A DNA stretch of 64,000 nt from Sporosarcina koreensis. Lineage in GTDB: Bacteria; Bacillota; Bacilli; Bacillales_A; Planococcaceae. Shown here in pieces: positions 8,992 to 17,732 of this stretch. The position numbers and the translations under genes are program-made. The notes below the pieces were generated by a model. That model was not told the origin of the DNA, searched no databases, and saw only the letters and a program-made list of their open reading frames with translations. The stretch's first letter is position 1. Every line of letters begins with the position of its first letter. The DNA is taken from contig NZ_LN651337.1 in NCBI RefSeq assembly GCF_000826145.2, forward strand, positions 1,313,945-1,377,944. The letters run 5' to 3'.

Positions 8992-9264
8992 CTAATTTGG
9001 TGACGGTTCGTTTTTGTGATCGTCAAGGTAATTCAGAAATTCGATATAGTATGCCATAGCCCGGGGATAGTGATTTTGCCCGTTTTTATAGATCCTGTCG
9101 ATCTGTTCCAGCATCCCATCCGTGATTTCCCGTTCCTCTGAATAGATCCCGTGCCGTTTCAAGTTATGCAGCCGGTTGTCGTACTGCTCTGCCGACACGT
9201 CGGATAACGGGCGGACGCCGGGTTTTAATTCGTGCCTAGTTTTAAGATAGTCGATGAATTTCAT
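8992..9264 (-). CDS. Hypothetical 90-aa protein
   Basis: Not recognised. It is a soluble, charged, mostly helical small protein with a Tyr-rich centre and no signal peptide or membrane segment. The start ATG 9264 has a good site (GAGGAG, eight bases), which makes it a real gene rather than chance. Its upstream region contains a structured element with a terminator hairpin (9323-9347), so it could be controlled by attenuation or simply lie behind another transcript's end. Confidence 0.6.
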   Translation of the reverse strand: MKFIDYLKTRHELKPGVRPLSDVSAEQYDNRLHNLKRHGIYSEEREITDGMLEQIDRIYKNGQNHYPRAMAYYIEFLNYLDDHKNEPSPN

Positions 9265-9322
9265 CCATTGTGCTCCTCTATGGTTTATGGACGCGTCTTT
9301 TCTTTCGAATAAAACAGAACAA

Positions 9323-9347
9323 AACCTATCTGCCTCGCAGATAGGTT
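9323..9347 (-). terminator. Terminator hairpin downstream of the acyltransferase
   Basis: Perfect 11-base stem AACCTATCTGC/GCAGATAGGTT with a three-base loop; the minus strand continues TTGTTCTGTTTTATTC. It ends the acyltransferase transcript or a short RNA that begins in between. Confidence 0.75.
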
Positions 9348-9440
9348 CGTTATCCTATTCCAGCGCTCAGGTAGTTTCTACCCACCTCAAGGAAACTATA
9401 AACATAGGAAAACTTCAGATTTGAAGGGTGCCTGCTGCAT
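9348..9440 (-). ncRNA. Candidate structured RNA or leader preceding the terminator hairpin
   Basis: Minus strand between the acyltransferase stop and the terminator. TAGTTTC and GAAACTA (plus 9392-9398 and 9372-9378) can pair, and the overlapping GGTAG-AAA-CTACC can form a competing hairpin. A CCTAT/ATAGG pairing near the terminator stem adds another alternative. Mutually exclusive pairings before a terminator are typical of attenuators or riboswitches. No known class was recognised. Confidence 0.3.
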
Positions 9441-9455
9441 GTACAGCACAATCAC

Positions 9456-10481
9456 TTACGGTATCATCCCCCTGAGTACAGGCACTTTCTTGATGATATA
9501 GACGAGAATCGTGCTGATTGCAACGACAAGCACCGTCTTATACGGGATTCCGATTGCCGGGTGAAGATTGAACCAGACGAAATCGAACTTCTCATGGAGC
9601 GTCTGCATGACGAGGACATGGATCAGGTAAATGCCGAAGCTCGCTTCACTGATCACTTTGCCGACCCAGGGCAGCGGCGTCCTGCCGACTGCCGTGTACT
9701 TGAACAGGACGAACAGGGCTATCGTGATCAGGAAGACGTTCGGTGAGTGCTCGTCATACCAGAAGTACTCGAGCGGGTCATCACTCGAAACCGATCCTCG
9801 GTACGTCATGAAGAATGTGATCAGCCAGCCGGCCAGTCCGCCGGCATAGATGAGTTTCCGGACGGCGGGACGCAGATCATAGGTGAATAGATAATAGCCG
9901 AGCATGTAATACCCGACGTAATGCGAGACGAAGAAGAGTTCGATTTCAATCCGGTAGCCGACCATGTACGTCATCCAGTGCATGATGACGGAAGCGATCA
10001 GCCAGAGAATCAGGAAATATTCGATATCCGTCCTCTTTGCATTCCGGACAAGCACCTTGAGCAGCGGTGTGATGAGATAGAGTCCGGCAATCATGTAAAG
10101 GAACCAGAGATGATACATGATATCCCCCGTCGCGAGCCTCTCCACAAAATCGGACATGGAAAAGCTGTATGCCCCTTTACGGACTTCATTGGCATAATAG
10201 ATCACACTCCAGATCAGCAGCGGAATGACGATCTTGCCCATCCGTTTCTTCAGGAACTCGGCTGTCGGGATCTCCCTGCGGCTGCTGAGCATCAGTGCCC
10301 CGCTGATCATGACGAACATCGGCACGGCCCATCTGCTGAGGGATTCGTAGAAGTTCCCGGCCATCCAGGGACTTGTATAATTTTGCGAGCGGTCCGTCAC
10401 GACACCTGCCGAGACATGGATGACAACAACTGCAACTGCCGCCAGAATACGCAGCCAGTCGAAATAGAGTAGCCGTTTCAT
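9456..10481 (-). CDS. Membrane acyltransferase, acyltransferase-3 family
   Basis: A 341-aa polytopic protein with about ten membrane segments. The N-terminal motif YFDWLRILAAVAVVVIHVSAG contains the Arg and His characteristic of acyltransferase-3 (OatA/WecH-like) enzymes, which move acetyl or succinyl groups across the membrane onto envelope sugars. There is no C-terminal SGNH domain, so it is the integral-membrane-only form. ATG 10481 follows GGGGAAA; a TTG at 10499 is an alternative start. It is divergent from the VanZ-like gene. The acceptor is unknown. Confidence 0.8.
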   Translation of the reverse strand: MKRLLYFDWLRILAAVAVVVIHVSAGVVTDRSQNYTSPWMAGNFYESLSRWAVPMFVMISGALMLSSRREIPTAEFLKKRMGKIVIPLLIWSVIYYANEVRKGAYSFSMSDFVERLATGDIMYHLWFLYMIAGLYLITPLLKVLVRNAKRTDIEYFLILWLIASVIMHWMTYMVGYRIEIELFFVSHYVGYYMLGYYLFTYDLRPAVRKLIYAGGLAGWLITFFMTYRGSVSSDDPLEYFWYDEHSPNVFLITIALFVLFKYTAVGRTPLPWVGKVISEASFGIYLIHVLVMQTLHEKFDFVWFNLHPAIGIPYKTVLVVAISTILVYIIKKVPVLRGMIP

Positions 10482-10580
10482 CGTGTTTCCCCGTTTCAAT
10501 GGTTGAAGTAGTTGCTCCTCCTATTCCCTTTCCGGCCTGTTTGCTAACTTGGCAGATTCAGGCGGACGGCCCGGAAGTGT

Positions 10581-10616
10581 CTGCAAAGAATCAGCAATTA
10601 TGGTATACTCGCACCA
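10581..10616 (+). promoter_or_regulatory. Extended -10 promoter giving a probably leaderless mRNA
   Basis: TGG-TATACT (TATACT at 10604-10609) lies so close to the ATG at 10616 that transcription should begin at or next to the start codon. No ribosome site is present between them. The -35 at 10581 (CTGCAA) is weak, consistent with an extended -10. Confidence 0.55.
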
Positions 10617-11092
10617 TGAAAAAACTTGTCGCCATACTCCTCATCGGTATTATTGCCGGTCTCTTCATCTCTTCCAGCCAGACCTACGACCAGCAGACCA
10701 TCGTTCCGGATCTCGAACGCCTGCTGCCGGACCGGCCTTTGGAAGAACCGCTCGCAAAGCTCGAAATTCCTTATTGGGGGAAAACCATCTCCGTGGAAGA
10801 GCGCGGGTATTATTACTTTCTCGAGTTCCTGATCCGCAAGGCGGCGCACTTCTTCACATTCGGCGCATTGGCTGCCGTCCTGTATTGGCTGCTGCCGAAG
10901 ATGCGTCTCCGTTTCTTCCTGGCGCTGCTGCTGTCGTTCGCTGCCGCCTCTGCGGATGAATTCCATCAGTCACTGACAGGCGGCAGGACCGCCACCTGGC
11001 AGGATGTCGCGCTCGATCTGTCGGGCGCAATCGTCTTCCTGACCGTGATCCGGCTGTTCACACCGCGCAGAACACGCCGGACCACATGCTGA
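10616..11092 (+). CDS. VanZ-like family membrane protein
   Basis: A 158-aa protein with four predicted membrane segments. The first helix begins right after MKKL, a loop carries RKAAHFFTFGALA, and a later motif ADEFHQSLTGGRTATWQDVALD is the VanZ family signature with its conserved Glu, His and Asp residues. VanZ-like proteins are linked to glycopeptide resistance or envelope functions, but the general role is uncertain. ATG 10616 has no upstream ribosome site and sits seven bases after TATACT, so the message looks leaderless; longer frames back to 10499 would cross the promoter. Confidence 0.75.
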   Translation: MKKLVAILLIGIIAGLFISSSQTYDQQTIVPDLERLLPDRPLEEPLAKLEIPYWGKTISVEERGYYYFLEFLIRKAAHFFTFGALAAVLYWLLPKMRLRFFLALLLSFAAASADEFHQSLTGGRTATWQDVALDLSGAIVFLTVIRLFTPRRTRRTTC

Positions 11093-11129
11093 AAACGCCA
11101 TGGAATCCCTGTAGAAAGGATGCTGACGT

Positions 11130-11348
11130 ATGCAGGAGTACAAGATCACCTATTTCTTCGATGAGGACCATTACATCCGCCGGTTTGTCCATTATGACAA
11201 TGCCGAGGATGTCGTGGCGCTGCTCGCAAGCGAACGCGACCGGTACATTTCGTTCTGGGACAGCCGGGGGATCTACCATGAACTGAATACAGCCAATGTC
11301 CGGGTCACCCAGTTTTCCGAATACCATCGGGATCAGCTGGCAGACTGA
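11130..11348 (+). CDS. Hypothetical 72-aa protein
   Basis: Not recognised. A short acidic, aromatic-rich soluble protein with two predicted strands and a helix. AAAGGATG lies seven bases before ATG 11130, so the gene is credible. It follows the VanZ-like gene by 37 bases on the same strand and may be cotranscribed. Confidence 0.6.
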   Translation: MQEYKITYFFDEDHYIRRFVHYDNAEDVVALLASERDRYISFWDSRGIYHELNTANVRVTQFSEYHRDQLAD

Positions 11349-11398
11349 CGGAATCCAGAATGTCCATCCATTGCCAGATGGGCATCTTTTTTCAATTT

Positions 11399-11424
11399 GT
11401 TTCAAGTCTTCCGAGAAAGGGCAA
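11399..11424 (+). promoter_or_regulatory. SigB-type promoter of the first YflT-domain gene
   Basis: GTTTCA (11399-11404), 14-base spacer, GGGCAA (11419-11424), 40 bases before the start codon. It matches the general stress consensus GTTTaa-N12-14-GGGtAt except for C at the fourth -10 position. Two paralogues have the same arrangement. Confidence 0.65.
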
Positions 11425-11464
11425 GGACTCAGTATGAGAGACCGACGAATGGAGGAACTGATAG

Positions 11465-11950
11465 ATGAACAGAGAATTCGCAGGTATATTTGAAAGTGAG
11501 ACGGAATTACTCGAAAAAATCAATGAACTTCACCGCATGGGGATTGCAGAGGAAAATATGTATGTCGTCACGAAGGACAAGGAGGATGTGTCCATTGTCC
11601 GCGGCCGCACAGATGCGGAAATCCAGGAAACCGAAGCCTCTTGGTGGGACCGGTTCACGTCATTCTTGAGTGACGAGCAGCCAGCGCGCAAAGCGCTGCA
11701 CCGCATGGACCTGACCGAAGACGAAGCCGACCGCTACATTGCAGCGGTTGAAAATGGCTCGTTCCTGTTATACGTTGACAAAGGCGACTTCTGGGATATG
11801 GCCGACCACGATGCCGGCAATCTGACCGAGGACATCGGCAAGCGGATGGACACCGGTGAAATTCTGCCGGAGCATAATGATGCGGCGGAACAGGAGAAGT
11901 TCCTCGATGATGCACGGGTGGAGCATCAGAATGCGAAGTATAAGTTGTAA
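11465..11950 (+). CDS. YflT-domain general stress protein
   Basis: A 161-aa soluble protein. Residues ~1-105 form the YflT/general-stress-17M-like domain with the motifs FESETELLEKINEL, ENMYVVTKDKEDV and RGRTDAEIQETEASWWDRF. The C-terminal third is acidic and probably flexible. ATG 11465 follows GGAGGAACTGATAG. It belongs to a trio of paralogues in this window (also at 42.6 and 46.7 kb), each behind a SigB-type promoter. The family is induced by general stress, but its biochemical role is unknown. Confidence 0.85.
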   Translation: MNREFAGIFESETELLEKINELHRMGIAEENMYVVTKDKEDVSIVRGRTDAEIQETEASWWDRFTSFLSDEQPARKALHRMDLTEDEADRYIAAVENGSFLLYVDKGDFWDMADHDAGNLTEDIGKRMDTGEILPEHNDAAEQEKFLDDARVEHQNAKYKL

Positions 11951-11954
11951 GAAG

Positions 11955-12002
11955 AAAAAAAGTGGGCCGGCTCTGAGTTGACAGAGCCGGCCCGCTTTTT
12001 TT
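11955..12002. terminator. Bidirectional terminator
   Basis: Long GC-rich stem (GGGCCGGCTCTG/CAGAGCCGGCCC) bounded by A-run and T-run on both sides. It serves the plus-strand YflT gene and the minus-strand S-layer gene. Confidence 0.92.
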
Positions 12003-12050
12003 GTTATTGTTTTACCAGTGTGTTTTAAGCAGGATATTCATCGCTACACA

Positions 12051-14564
12051 TTATCGTGATCTTTTCACTGTAGCACCTGTAGTGAGTGTATTTCCTACTC
12101 CATCAGTCAGTTTGTTGCCAGCTGCAGGCTGGATAGTAATTGTTTGTGCTAACTCTTCTTCAGAGAAACCGCCAGTCACTACCGCAGTAGCTTTAGTTTT
12201 ATCTTTAGAATTTAGCGTTGTTTCGACTTTCTTAGCGACAGTCTTATCGCCTGCCAAAATCTCCATATTGATTGGCGATCCTGTAACGGCCTCGGAGAAT
12301 GTTAGATCGATTGTGCCGTTAACGGTCATGACTGTTGACTCGATCACAGGTGCAACATTTTCTTTAAATTCTACTTTCTCAGTTATAGGCTCCATTGATT
12401 TCGTTGAACCTTCAGCCTTAATATTGCTGATTTTCACGAATCTGTCACCAGTGTCTGCAATCGAACCAGATGCTAATTGCAGTACAGCCGTTTGTGTAAC
12501 TGCCTTACCTTTACCTTTAACAACTTCGTTAAGAGTTACGCTTTGCACAGCTACTCCATTGATCGAATAGTTCGCTGTGTTTAGTGCAGTGCTTCCGTCT
12601 ACTTTCTTATCAAACGTAACGTTCACTTTTGTGTTGTCAACTGCGTCTTGCTCGATTTTTGTGACTTTCACCAGTTCAGCATTCTCGGCTGCAGCATCTT
12701 TACCTCGTGTGAACGTTACATCTTTTGCAGCTGCGTCTACGTCATAAGCTGATGCCAGGTTTTCGAATGAGAGATTGACATTATATTTTGCGCCTTCTGA
12801 ATCGGCATCATTTAATAGAGTACCCAATTCCACAACTACTTTAGCAGCGTCATCTTCAACTTTTGCTACAACCGCAGATTTATTTACATTCTGCGTAACT
12901 CCGTCTGTACGAAGATATGTTCCGGCAATTTTCACTTTTGAATCCTCTGAGACATTTACTTTTTTGTCGAAAGTGATTTCCAGCAATTCTTTGTCGCCGT
13001 CTTTGTCTTTGATGACCTTAGTTGAAGTCACTTCAGGCGCAGCAGTGTCTTTTGTGAATGTGATAAGGCGTGATGATTCTGCGCCTGTTTCTCCACTTAA
13101 ATCAGTGTAGTTGTTAACTGTGACAGTTAGAGATCCATCGAGCACTTCATTGGTAGTTACTACATATTTCAATGGGTTCGAAGCGTCTTTTTCGACAGTC
13201 TTCACAGTACCCCCCGACAGATTAATTTCAGGCTTGCCTGCTAGCTGCTCCGAGAATTCCACAGTGAATTCTTTAGCGCCTGTCTGTGCGATGTTACCTA
13301 CTGTCGGCGGTGTGCCGTCCTTTTCACCTTTAGTGAATGTGGCAGTTGCCGAATTAGCAGCAATGGTGTTGTCCGCCATATCTTTCGCATTTGCAAATTC
13401 CACGTTCACCTTCTTGCCAGCGTCCATGCCAGAAGGCAACGTGAAGAGCACTTCACTGTCACCAGAATTGAAAGAGTTGTCTATATTGTCATCACCGTAT
13501 ACTGTGCCGTTTTCATTAGTATAACGAAGTGTTCCGAGATCTTTCATAGGTTCAGAGAAGACAACATTGTATTGGGAGGCGTTTACTTTGTCGACAGATA
13601 CGACCGTCGGTGCCTTTTCATCTTTAGCAATGGTAACGATTTCCTGATACTTCTCGATATCTTTGTTATCCATTGTTTTCAATCCGTTAGCAATAACAGT
13701 GTATTTGCCTTCCAGGGCATTCTTTGTCTGTACAGTCAGTGTTTTACCGTCAGTCGAGAGCATCCCTGTCAGTTCGCCTGTTTCATTGGCATTGCCCACA
13801 CGTGACATCGTGAACACGCCATCCTTGAACTCTCCAGTTTTTGCGTTAGCAAAGAGGGTTGCCGGGTTGACAGCGTCTGTGAATTTCACTTGGACTTGTG
13901 TTGCGCTGACAGCTTCGACGCCTTCGACTTTGAGTTCAGGAGCCGGAGTTTCGTCGCGTGTTTCGAGTTTGTACAGGAAGATGGCCAGTTCGCCGCGTGT
14001 GATTGAATCGACAGTGCCGAAGCGGTTTGCTGTTTTCCCGTTCGTGATATTGTTGTCGACCAGTGCTGCGACCGCATCTTTGTAGCGCGGTGCTACGTCG
14101 CTGAAGCTAACGTTCGCTGCATCGCCTTCGATGCCATATGCTTTCGACAGCATGATTGCCGCTTCACCGCGTGTGATCGGAGAGTTTGCGCCAAATGATG
14201 TCGTTGTCTTCCCGTTCGCGATGCCTTTCGCTTTCAATGCATTCACATATTTCACTGCGCGTGATGGGACATCCGAGAAGCCTGATGCCGGTGCGCTTTC
14301 GATTTCTTCTGTTGTCAGTGTCGCTTTTGCGAGGAGAACCGCCACGTCTACACGTTTGATGCTCTGCTGTGTGCCGAACTGTGTGTCACTGATCCCTTGT
14401 GTGATGTTGTTTTCAGACAGGAAGGTGACAGCCTCTTTGTAACGGTCGCCTACGTCCGTGAATTTCATATCTTGTGCGAATGCTGCCGGCACGACTGCGG
14501 ACGCAACGAGTGTCGCTGTCGCTGCGCTTGCAACGAATTTCGAATAGTTAGTAGTTTTTTTCAT
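12051..14564 (-). CDS. S-layer protein with three SLH domains and Ig-like repeats
   Basis: An 837-aa secreted protein. A Sec signal peptide ends around AFAQ (residue ~30). Three SLH domains follow (roughly residues 33-90, 92-150 and 153-205; motifs FTDVGDRYKEAV, ITRGEAAIMLSKA and ITRGELAIFLYKL), which bind the secondary cell-wall polymer. The remaining ~630 residues are Thr/Val/Lys/Asp-rich beta-sandwich repeats of bacterial Ig type. Size, composition and a codon bias toward AT relative to its neighbours fit a very abundant S-layer subunit. ATG 14564 follows AAAGGAAG by about ten bases. It stands alone between a bidirectional terminator and its own promoter. The adjacent glycan cluster raises the possibility that it is glycosylated. 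Confidence 0.9.
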   Translation of the reverse strand: MKKTTNYSKFVASAATATLVASAVVPAAFAQDMKFTDVGDRYKEAVTFLSENNITQGISDTQFGTQQSIKRVDVAVLLAKATLTTEEIESAPASGFSDVPSRAVKYVNALKAKGIANGKTTTSFGANSPITRGEAAIMLSKAYGIEGDAANVSFSDVAPRYKDAVAALVDNNITNGKTANRFGTVDSITRGELAIFLYKLETRDETPAPELKVEGVEAVSATQVQVKFTDAVNPATLFANAKTGEFKDGVFTMSRVGNANETGELTGMLSTDGKTLTVQTKNALEGKYTVIANGLKTMDNKDIEKYQEIVTIAKDEKAPTVVSVDKVNASQYNVVFSEPMKDLGTLRYTNENGTVYGDDNIDNSFNSGDSEVLFTLPSGMDAGKKVNVEFANAKDMADNTIAANSATATFTKGEKDGTPPTVGNIAQTGAKEFTVEFSEQLAGKPEINLSGGTVKTVEKDASNPLKYVVTTNEVLDGSLTVTVNNYTDLSGETGAESSRLITFTKDTAAPEVTSTKVIKDKDGDKELLEITFDKKVNVSEDSKVKIAGTYLRTDGVTQNVNKSAVVAKVEDDAAKVVVELGTLLNDADSEGAKYNVNLSFENLASAYDVDAAAKDVTFTRGKDAAAENAELVKVTKIEQDAVDNTKVNVTFDKKVDGSTALNTANYSINGVAVQSVTLNEVVKGKGKAVTQTAVLQLASGSIADTGDRFVKISNIKAEGSTKSMEPITEKVEFKENVAPVIESTVMTVNGTIDLTFSEAVTGSPINMEILAGDKTVAKKVETTLNSKDKTKATAVVTGGFSEEELAQTITIQPAAGNKLTDGVGNTLTTGATVKRSR

Positions 14565-14816
14565 AATGAAATATCTTCCTTTCTTAGCGGAACTTCGATT
14601 CTATCCCCTCAAAAGAAGAATAGGAATCTATTATACGACACTACCCTCTAAATGCATACAGGTAAACATTACGGGTACATGTCAATATTTCCAGACTCGT
14701 AACTCCCCTGAAATATAGTTTCATATTTTCATACATATAAAAACTTCTAATTCACAGAAAATAACATCTAGGAATGCTATATACGGACAAAAATACCTCC
14801 TTCTGTTTCCATAAAG
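14565..14816 (-). promoter_or_regulatory. Promoter and leader region of the S-layer gene
   Basis: AT-rich gap of about 250 bases. A perfect -10 TATAAT on the minus strand (plus 14630-14635) lies 66 bases before the start codon, giving a leader of about 55-60 bases; the -35 (TATGCA at 17-base spacing) is poor. No gene is seen in the gap. Confidence 0.55.
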
Positions 14817-14863
14817 AAAAACCGCAGGGAGCCGGTGTGCATACGCCCGGTCCATACGGTTTT
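14817..14863 (-). terminator. Terminator of the phosphohexomutase gene
   Basis: Imperfect hairpin AAAACCG...CCGG/CCGG...CGGTTTTT; the minus strand ends in GGTTTTTCTTTATGG. It lies 23 bases after the pgcA stop. Confidence 0.65.
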
Positions 14864-14886
14864 CATCCAACACAGCAGTTGCCGAT

Positions 14887-16611
14887 TCACTTGCGCCGTT
14901 CCTCTGTGAGCGCCGCCATGGCAATCTCGAGTGCGTCCCGCTTTTTTACGGCTTCCATGCCCGTTTCTGCACAGACGCCAATATAGAACTTGCATTTCGG
15001 TTCGGTGCCGGACGGCCTGATGCAGCACCAGGACCCATCGGCGAGCTGGAATTTCAGGACATTCGCCCGCGGCAGTCCGGTCGTTGTTTCGGCTCCGTCG
15101 GCGTTCCGGATGATACCTGTCTCGTAATCCTCGACAGCTGCCACCTGCTGTCCCGCAATCTCTTCCGGCGGATCGGCACGGAACGAATCCATCAGCCTGG
15201 CAATCGTCTCCGTCCCTTCTTTTCCCGGAACGGTGATGGATTGCAGCCCTTCCCGGTAATAGCCGACTTCCTTATAGAGGGCCTGCAGTTCCGCATGCAA
15301 AGAACTGCCGAGGCTCTTGTAGTAGGCTGCCGCTTCCGCAGCGAGGACTGCGGCCTGGACGGCATCCTTGTCCCGGACGAAATCGGCCGCCAGATAGCCG
15401 TAGCTTTCTTCGTAGCCGAACAGGAATTCATACTCCCCGGAGTCCGCATATTCTTCGATCTTCTCGGAAATGTACTTGAAGCCGGTCAGCGTGTCTTCCG
15501 TCTTCACTCCATATCGTGCTGCAATCTCTTTTCCCATCTCGGATGTCACGATCGTCTTCAGCAGCAGTCCGTTGTCCGGCAGCGTGCCCGCCTGCTTTCG
15601 CTGTTCAAGCAGATAGCGCAGCAGCAGTGCGCCGAGCTGGTTCCCTGTCAGAAGATCATAGCCGCCGGTCGGCAGGGCGATGGCTGCGCCGAGACGGTCG
15701 GCGTCAGGATCCGTTGCCAGCAGCAGATCCGCGTCCTCTTTCGCGCCGAGCTGGATGGCAAGCCGGAATGCCTCCTTTTCTTCAGGATTCGGATATGGCA
15801 CTGTCGAAAAGTCGGGATCCGGCTGTTCCTGTTCCGGCACGACTGTGACCTGTGTATAGCCGAAGTTCTCAAGCGCCTGCTGGACCGGCACGCTGCCTGT
15901 CCCATGGATCGGTGTATAGACGATCTTGACATCGTCCCGCGGAAAATCGCCGTATTTCAGGCGCTTCAGCTGCTTCTGGTACGTTTCATCGATCCCTTCG
16001 GCGAGGATTGTCATCAGCCCTCCGGCTTTCAGCTCATCCTCATCGAGTACCGGGATCGCAAACAGATCATCGATTTCTCCCATATAAGCAACGATCGCAT
16101 CCGCTTTCTCCGGAGGCAGCTGCCCTCCGTCTTCCCCGTACACTTTGAAGCCGTTGTACTCTTTCGGATTGTGGCTCGCTGTGATGACTACGCCGCTGAA
16201 TGCGTCCAGTTCGCGGATCGCATACGACAGCTGCGGCGTCGGCCGCGGCTCGGCGAATACGAATGTGCGGATGCCGTGCGCTCCGAGCACCCGCGCAGTT
16301 TCCACCGCGAATCCCTTTGACTGGTGGCGTGTGTCGTACGCGATGGCAGCCCCGCGATGCTTCGCTGCCGGTCCGTATTGCCCGATCATCCGGGCAAGCC
16401 CTTCTGCAACCCGTCGGATCGTATGGATGTTCATCCGGTTCGTGCCGGCTCCGAGCATGCCCCGCATGCCCCCTGTGCCGAACTCGAGCCAGCGGTAGAA
16501 CCGTTCGGTGATCTCACTCTCGTTCCCTGCAATCGCTTCCAAATCGGACGTCAGCTGTTCTTCCAATCCGGCATTCTTCCATTGTTCGTATGCTGTCATG
16601 ATGTCTGTCAT
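14887..16611 (-). CDS. pgcA: Phosphoglucomutase/phosphomannomutase
   Basis: A 574-aa alpha-D-phosphohexomutase, near the length of Bacillus PgcA, interconverting glucose-6-P and glucose-1-P. Domain 1 contains the phosphoserine loop VITASHNPKEYNG; the metal loop reads TDPDADRLG; the sugar loop region has GYEESYGYL; and the phosphate-binding loop is IRPSGTEPK. The start ATG 16611 lies eight bases after AAGGAGAG; a frame can be extended to 16773 but without a ribosome site. It diverges from the glycosyltransferase operon. With galU at the other end of the block it supplies UDP-glucose. Confidence 0.93.
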   Translation of the reverse strand: MTDIMTAYEQWKNAGLEEQLTSDLEAIAGNESEITERFYRWLEFGTGGMRGMLGAGTNRMNIHTIRRVAEGLARMIGQYGPAAKHRGAAIAYDTRHQSKGFAVETARVLGAHGIRTFVFAEPRPTPQLSYAIRELDAFSGVVITASHNPKEYNGFKVYGEDGGQLPPEKADAIVAYMGEIDDLFAIPVLDEDELKAGGLMTILAEGIDETYQKQLKRLKYGDFPRDDVKIVYTPIHGTGSVPVQQALENFGYTQVTVVPEQEQPDPDFSTVPYPNPEEKEAFRLAIQLGAKEDADLLLATDPDADRLGAAIALPTGGYDLLTGNQLGALLLRYLLEQRKQAGTLPDNGLLLKTIVTSEMGKEIAARYGVKTEDTLTGFKYISEKIEEYADSGEYEFLFGYEESYGYLAADFVRDKDAVQAAVLAAEAAAYYKSLGSSLHAELQALYKEVGYYREGLQSITVPGKEGTETIARLMDSFRADPPEEIAGQQVAAVEDYETGIIRNADGAETTTGLPRANVLKFQLADGSWCCIRPSGTEPKCKFYIGVCAETGMEAVKKRDALEIAMAALTEERRK

Positions 16612-16746
16612 CGCAGTTTCTCTCCTTATCAGCCGGCTTGCAGCCAGTTTCAGCCATTCTACCCCAAGTATACGATGATGCCGTGCGGACAGCAAAGGAT
16701 TCAAAGCGCCGCTCTCTGCTGCCGGAACGGCGGGCGGCACTGTATT

Positions 16747-16769
16747 AACCGGCCGGTTCATGGTAAAAT
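16747..16769 (+). promoter_or_regulatory. Candidate promoter of the glycosylation operon with a palindrome
   Basis: Extended -10 TGG-TAAAAT (16764-16769) 36 bases before the GT2 start. A perfect 12-base palindrome AACCGGCCGGTT (16747-16758) lies where the spacer and -35 would be and could be an operator. Confidence 0.4.
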
Positions 16770-16804
16770 GCACACTAAGCTACAACGAATAAAGGAGAGC
16801 ACAT

Positions 16805-17728
16805 ATGGAAATTGCAGTTTTAGTCCCCTGTTACAACGAAGAGCAGACGATCGGCAATGTCATTGATGACTTCAGGCGTGAATTGCCGGACGCGACAATC
16901 TATGTCTATGACAACAACTCTTCGGACCGTACATCCGAGGTAGCGAGAGCGCATGGGGCAGTCGTCCGCTTCGAGCCGCGCCAGGGAAAGGGCAACGTCG
17001 TCCGGTCCATGTTCCGCGATATCGAAGCAGACTACTATATCATGGTCGACGGTGACGATACATACCCGGCGGAATTCGTGCACGAGATCCTGGCACCTCT
17101 TGAAACAGGCGAAGCCAACCTGGTGATCGGCGACCGCCTGTCGAACGGCACGTATTTCGATGAAAACAAACGGAAATTCCACGGATTCGGCAACAACCTT
17201 GTGAAAGGCCTCATCAATAAGCTGTACAAAAGCAACATTACGGACATCATGACCGGCTACCGCGGGTTCGACCGGCTGTTCGTCAAGTCGATGCCGGTGA
17301 CAAGCCCGGGATTCGAAATCGAGACCGAGATGTCCATCCATGCACTCGATAACCGGTTCCTCATCAAAGAGGTGCCGATCGATTACCGGGATCGGCCCGA
17401 GGGCAGCGAGTCAAAACTGAATACGGTCACGGACGGATTGAAAGTTCTGCGTATGATCTTCACTTTATTCAAAGATTACAAGCCACTGCTGTTCTTCTCC
17501 GTGTGGGCGGCTGTCTTCCTCGTGCTCGGACTCGCTGCCGGCACGCCGGTCATCGTGGAATTCATCCAGACGGGGTTCATCGCCAAAGTGCCTTCCGCCA
17601 TACTCGCTGTCGGCTTCGTGATGCTTGCGATGCTGTCGTTCGCATGCGGGCTGATCCTCGATACTGTCGCGGGCACGCACCGCAAAAATTATGAACTGCA
17701 GCTGAACCGCATTGCGGAAAGACGGTGA
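16805..17728 (+). CDS. Polyprenyl-phosphate glycosyltransferase, GT2 family
   Basis: A 307-aa enzyme. The N-terminal ~220 residues are a GT-A domain with VPCYNEEQTI, YDNNSSDRT and the metal-binding VDGDDTYP. Two membrane helices follow (roughly 228-250 and 262-285). This layout matches ArnC/GtrB/CsbB-type enzymes that load a sugar from a nucleotide donor onto undecaprenyl phosphate at the inner face of the membrane. ATG 16805 follows AAAGGAGAGCACAT. It is first of four tightly packed genes with a membrane glycosyltransferase candidate and two small flippase-like proteins. UDP-glucose is the likely donor given pgcA and galU on either side, but this is inferred. Confidence 0.88.
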   Translation: MEIAVLVPCYNEEQTIGNVIDDFRRELPDATIYVYDNNSSDRTSEVARAHGAVVRFEPRQGKGNVVRSMFRDIEADYYIMVDGDDTYPAEFVHEILAPLETGEANLVIGDRLSNGTYFDENKRKFHGFGNNLVKGLINKLYKSNITDIMTGYRGFDRLFVKSMPVTSPGFEIETEMSIHALDNRFLIKEVPIDYRDRPEGSESKLNTVTDGLKVLRMIFTLFKDYKPLLFFSVWAAVFLVLGLAAGTPVIVEFIQTGFIAKVPSAILAVGFVMLAMLSFACGLILDTVAGTHRKNYELQLNRIAERR

Positions 17729-17732
17729 GCGC

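Noticed and set aside
15241..16320. 359-aa plus-strand open frame opposite pgcA
   Set aside because: Antisense shadow of a strongly conserved enzyme gene, with no ribosome site and no recognisable domain.
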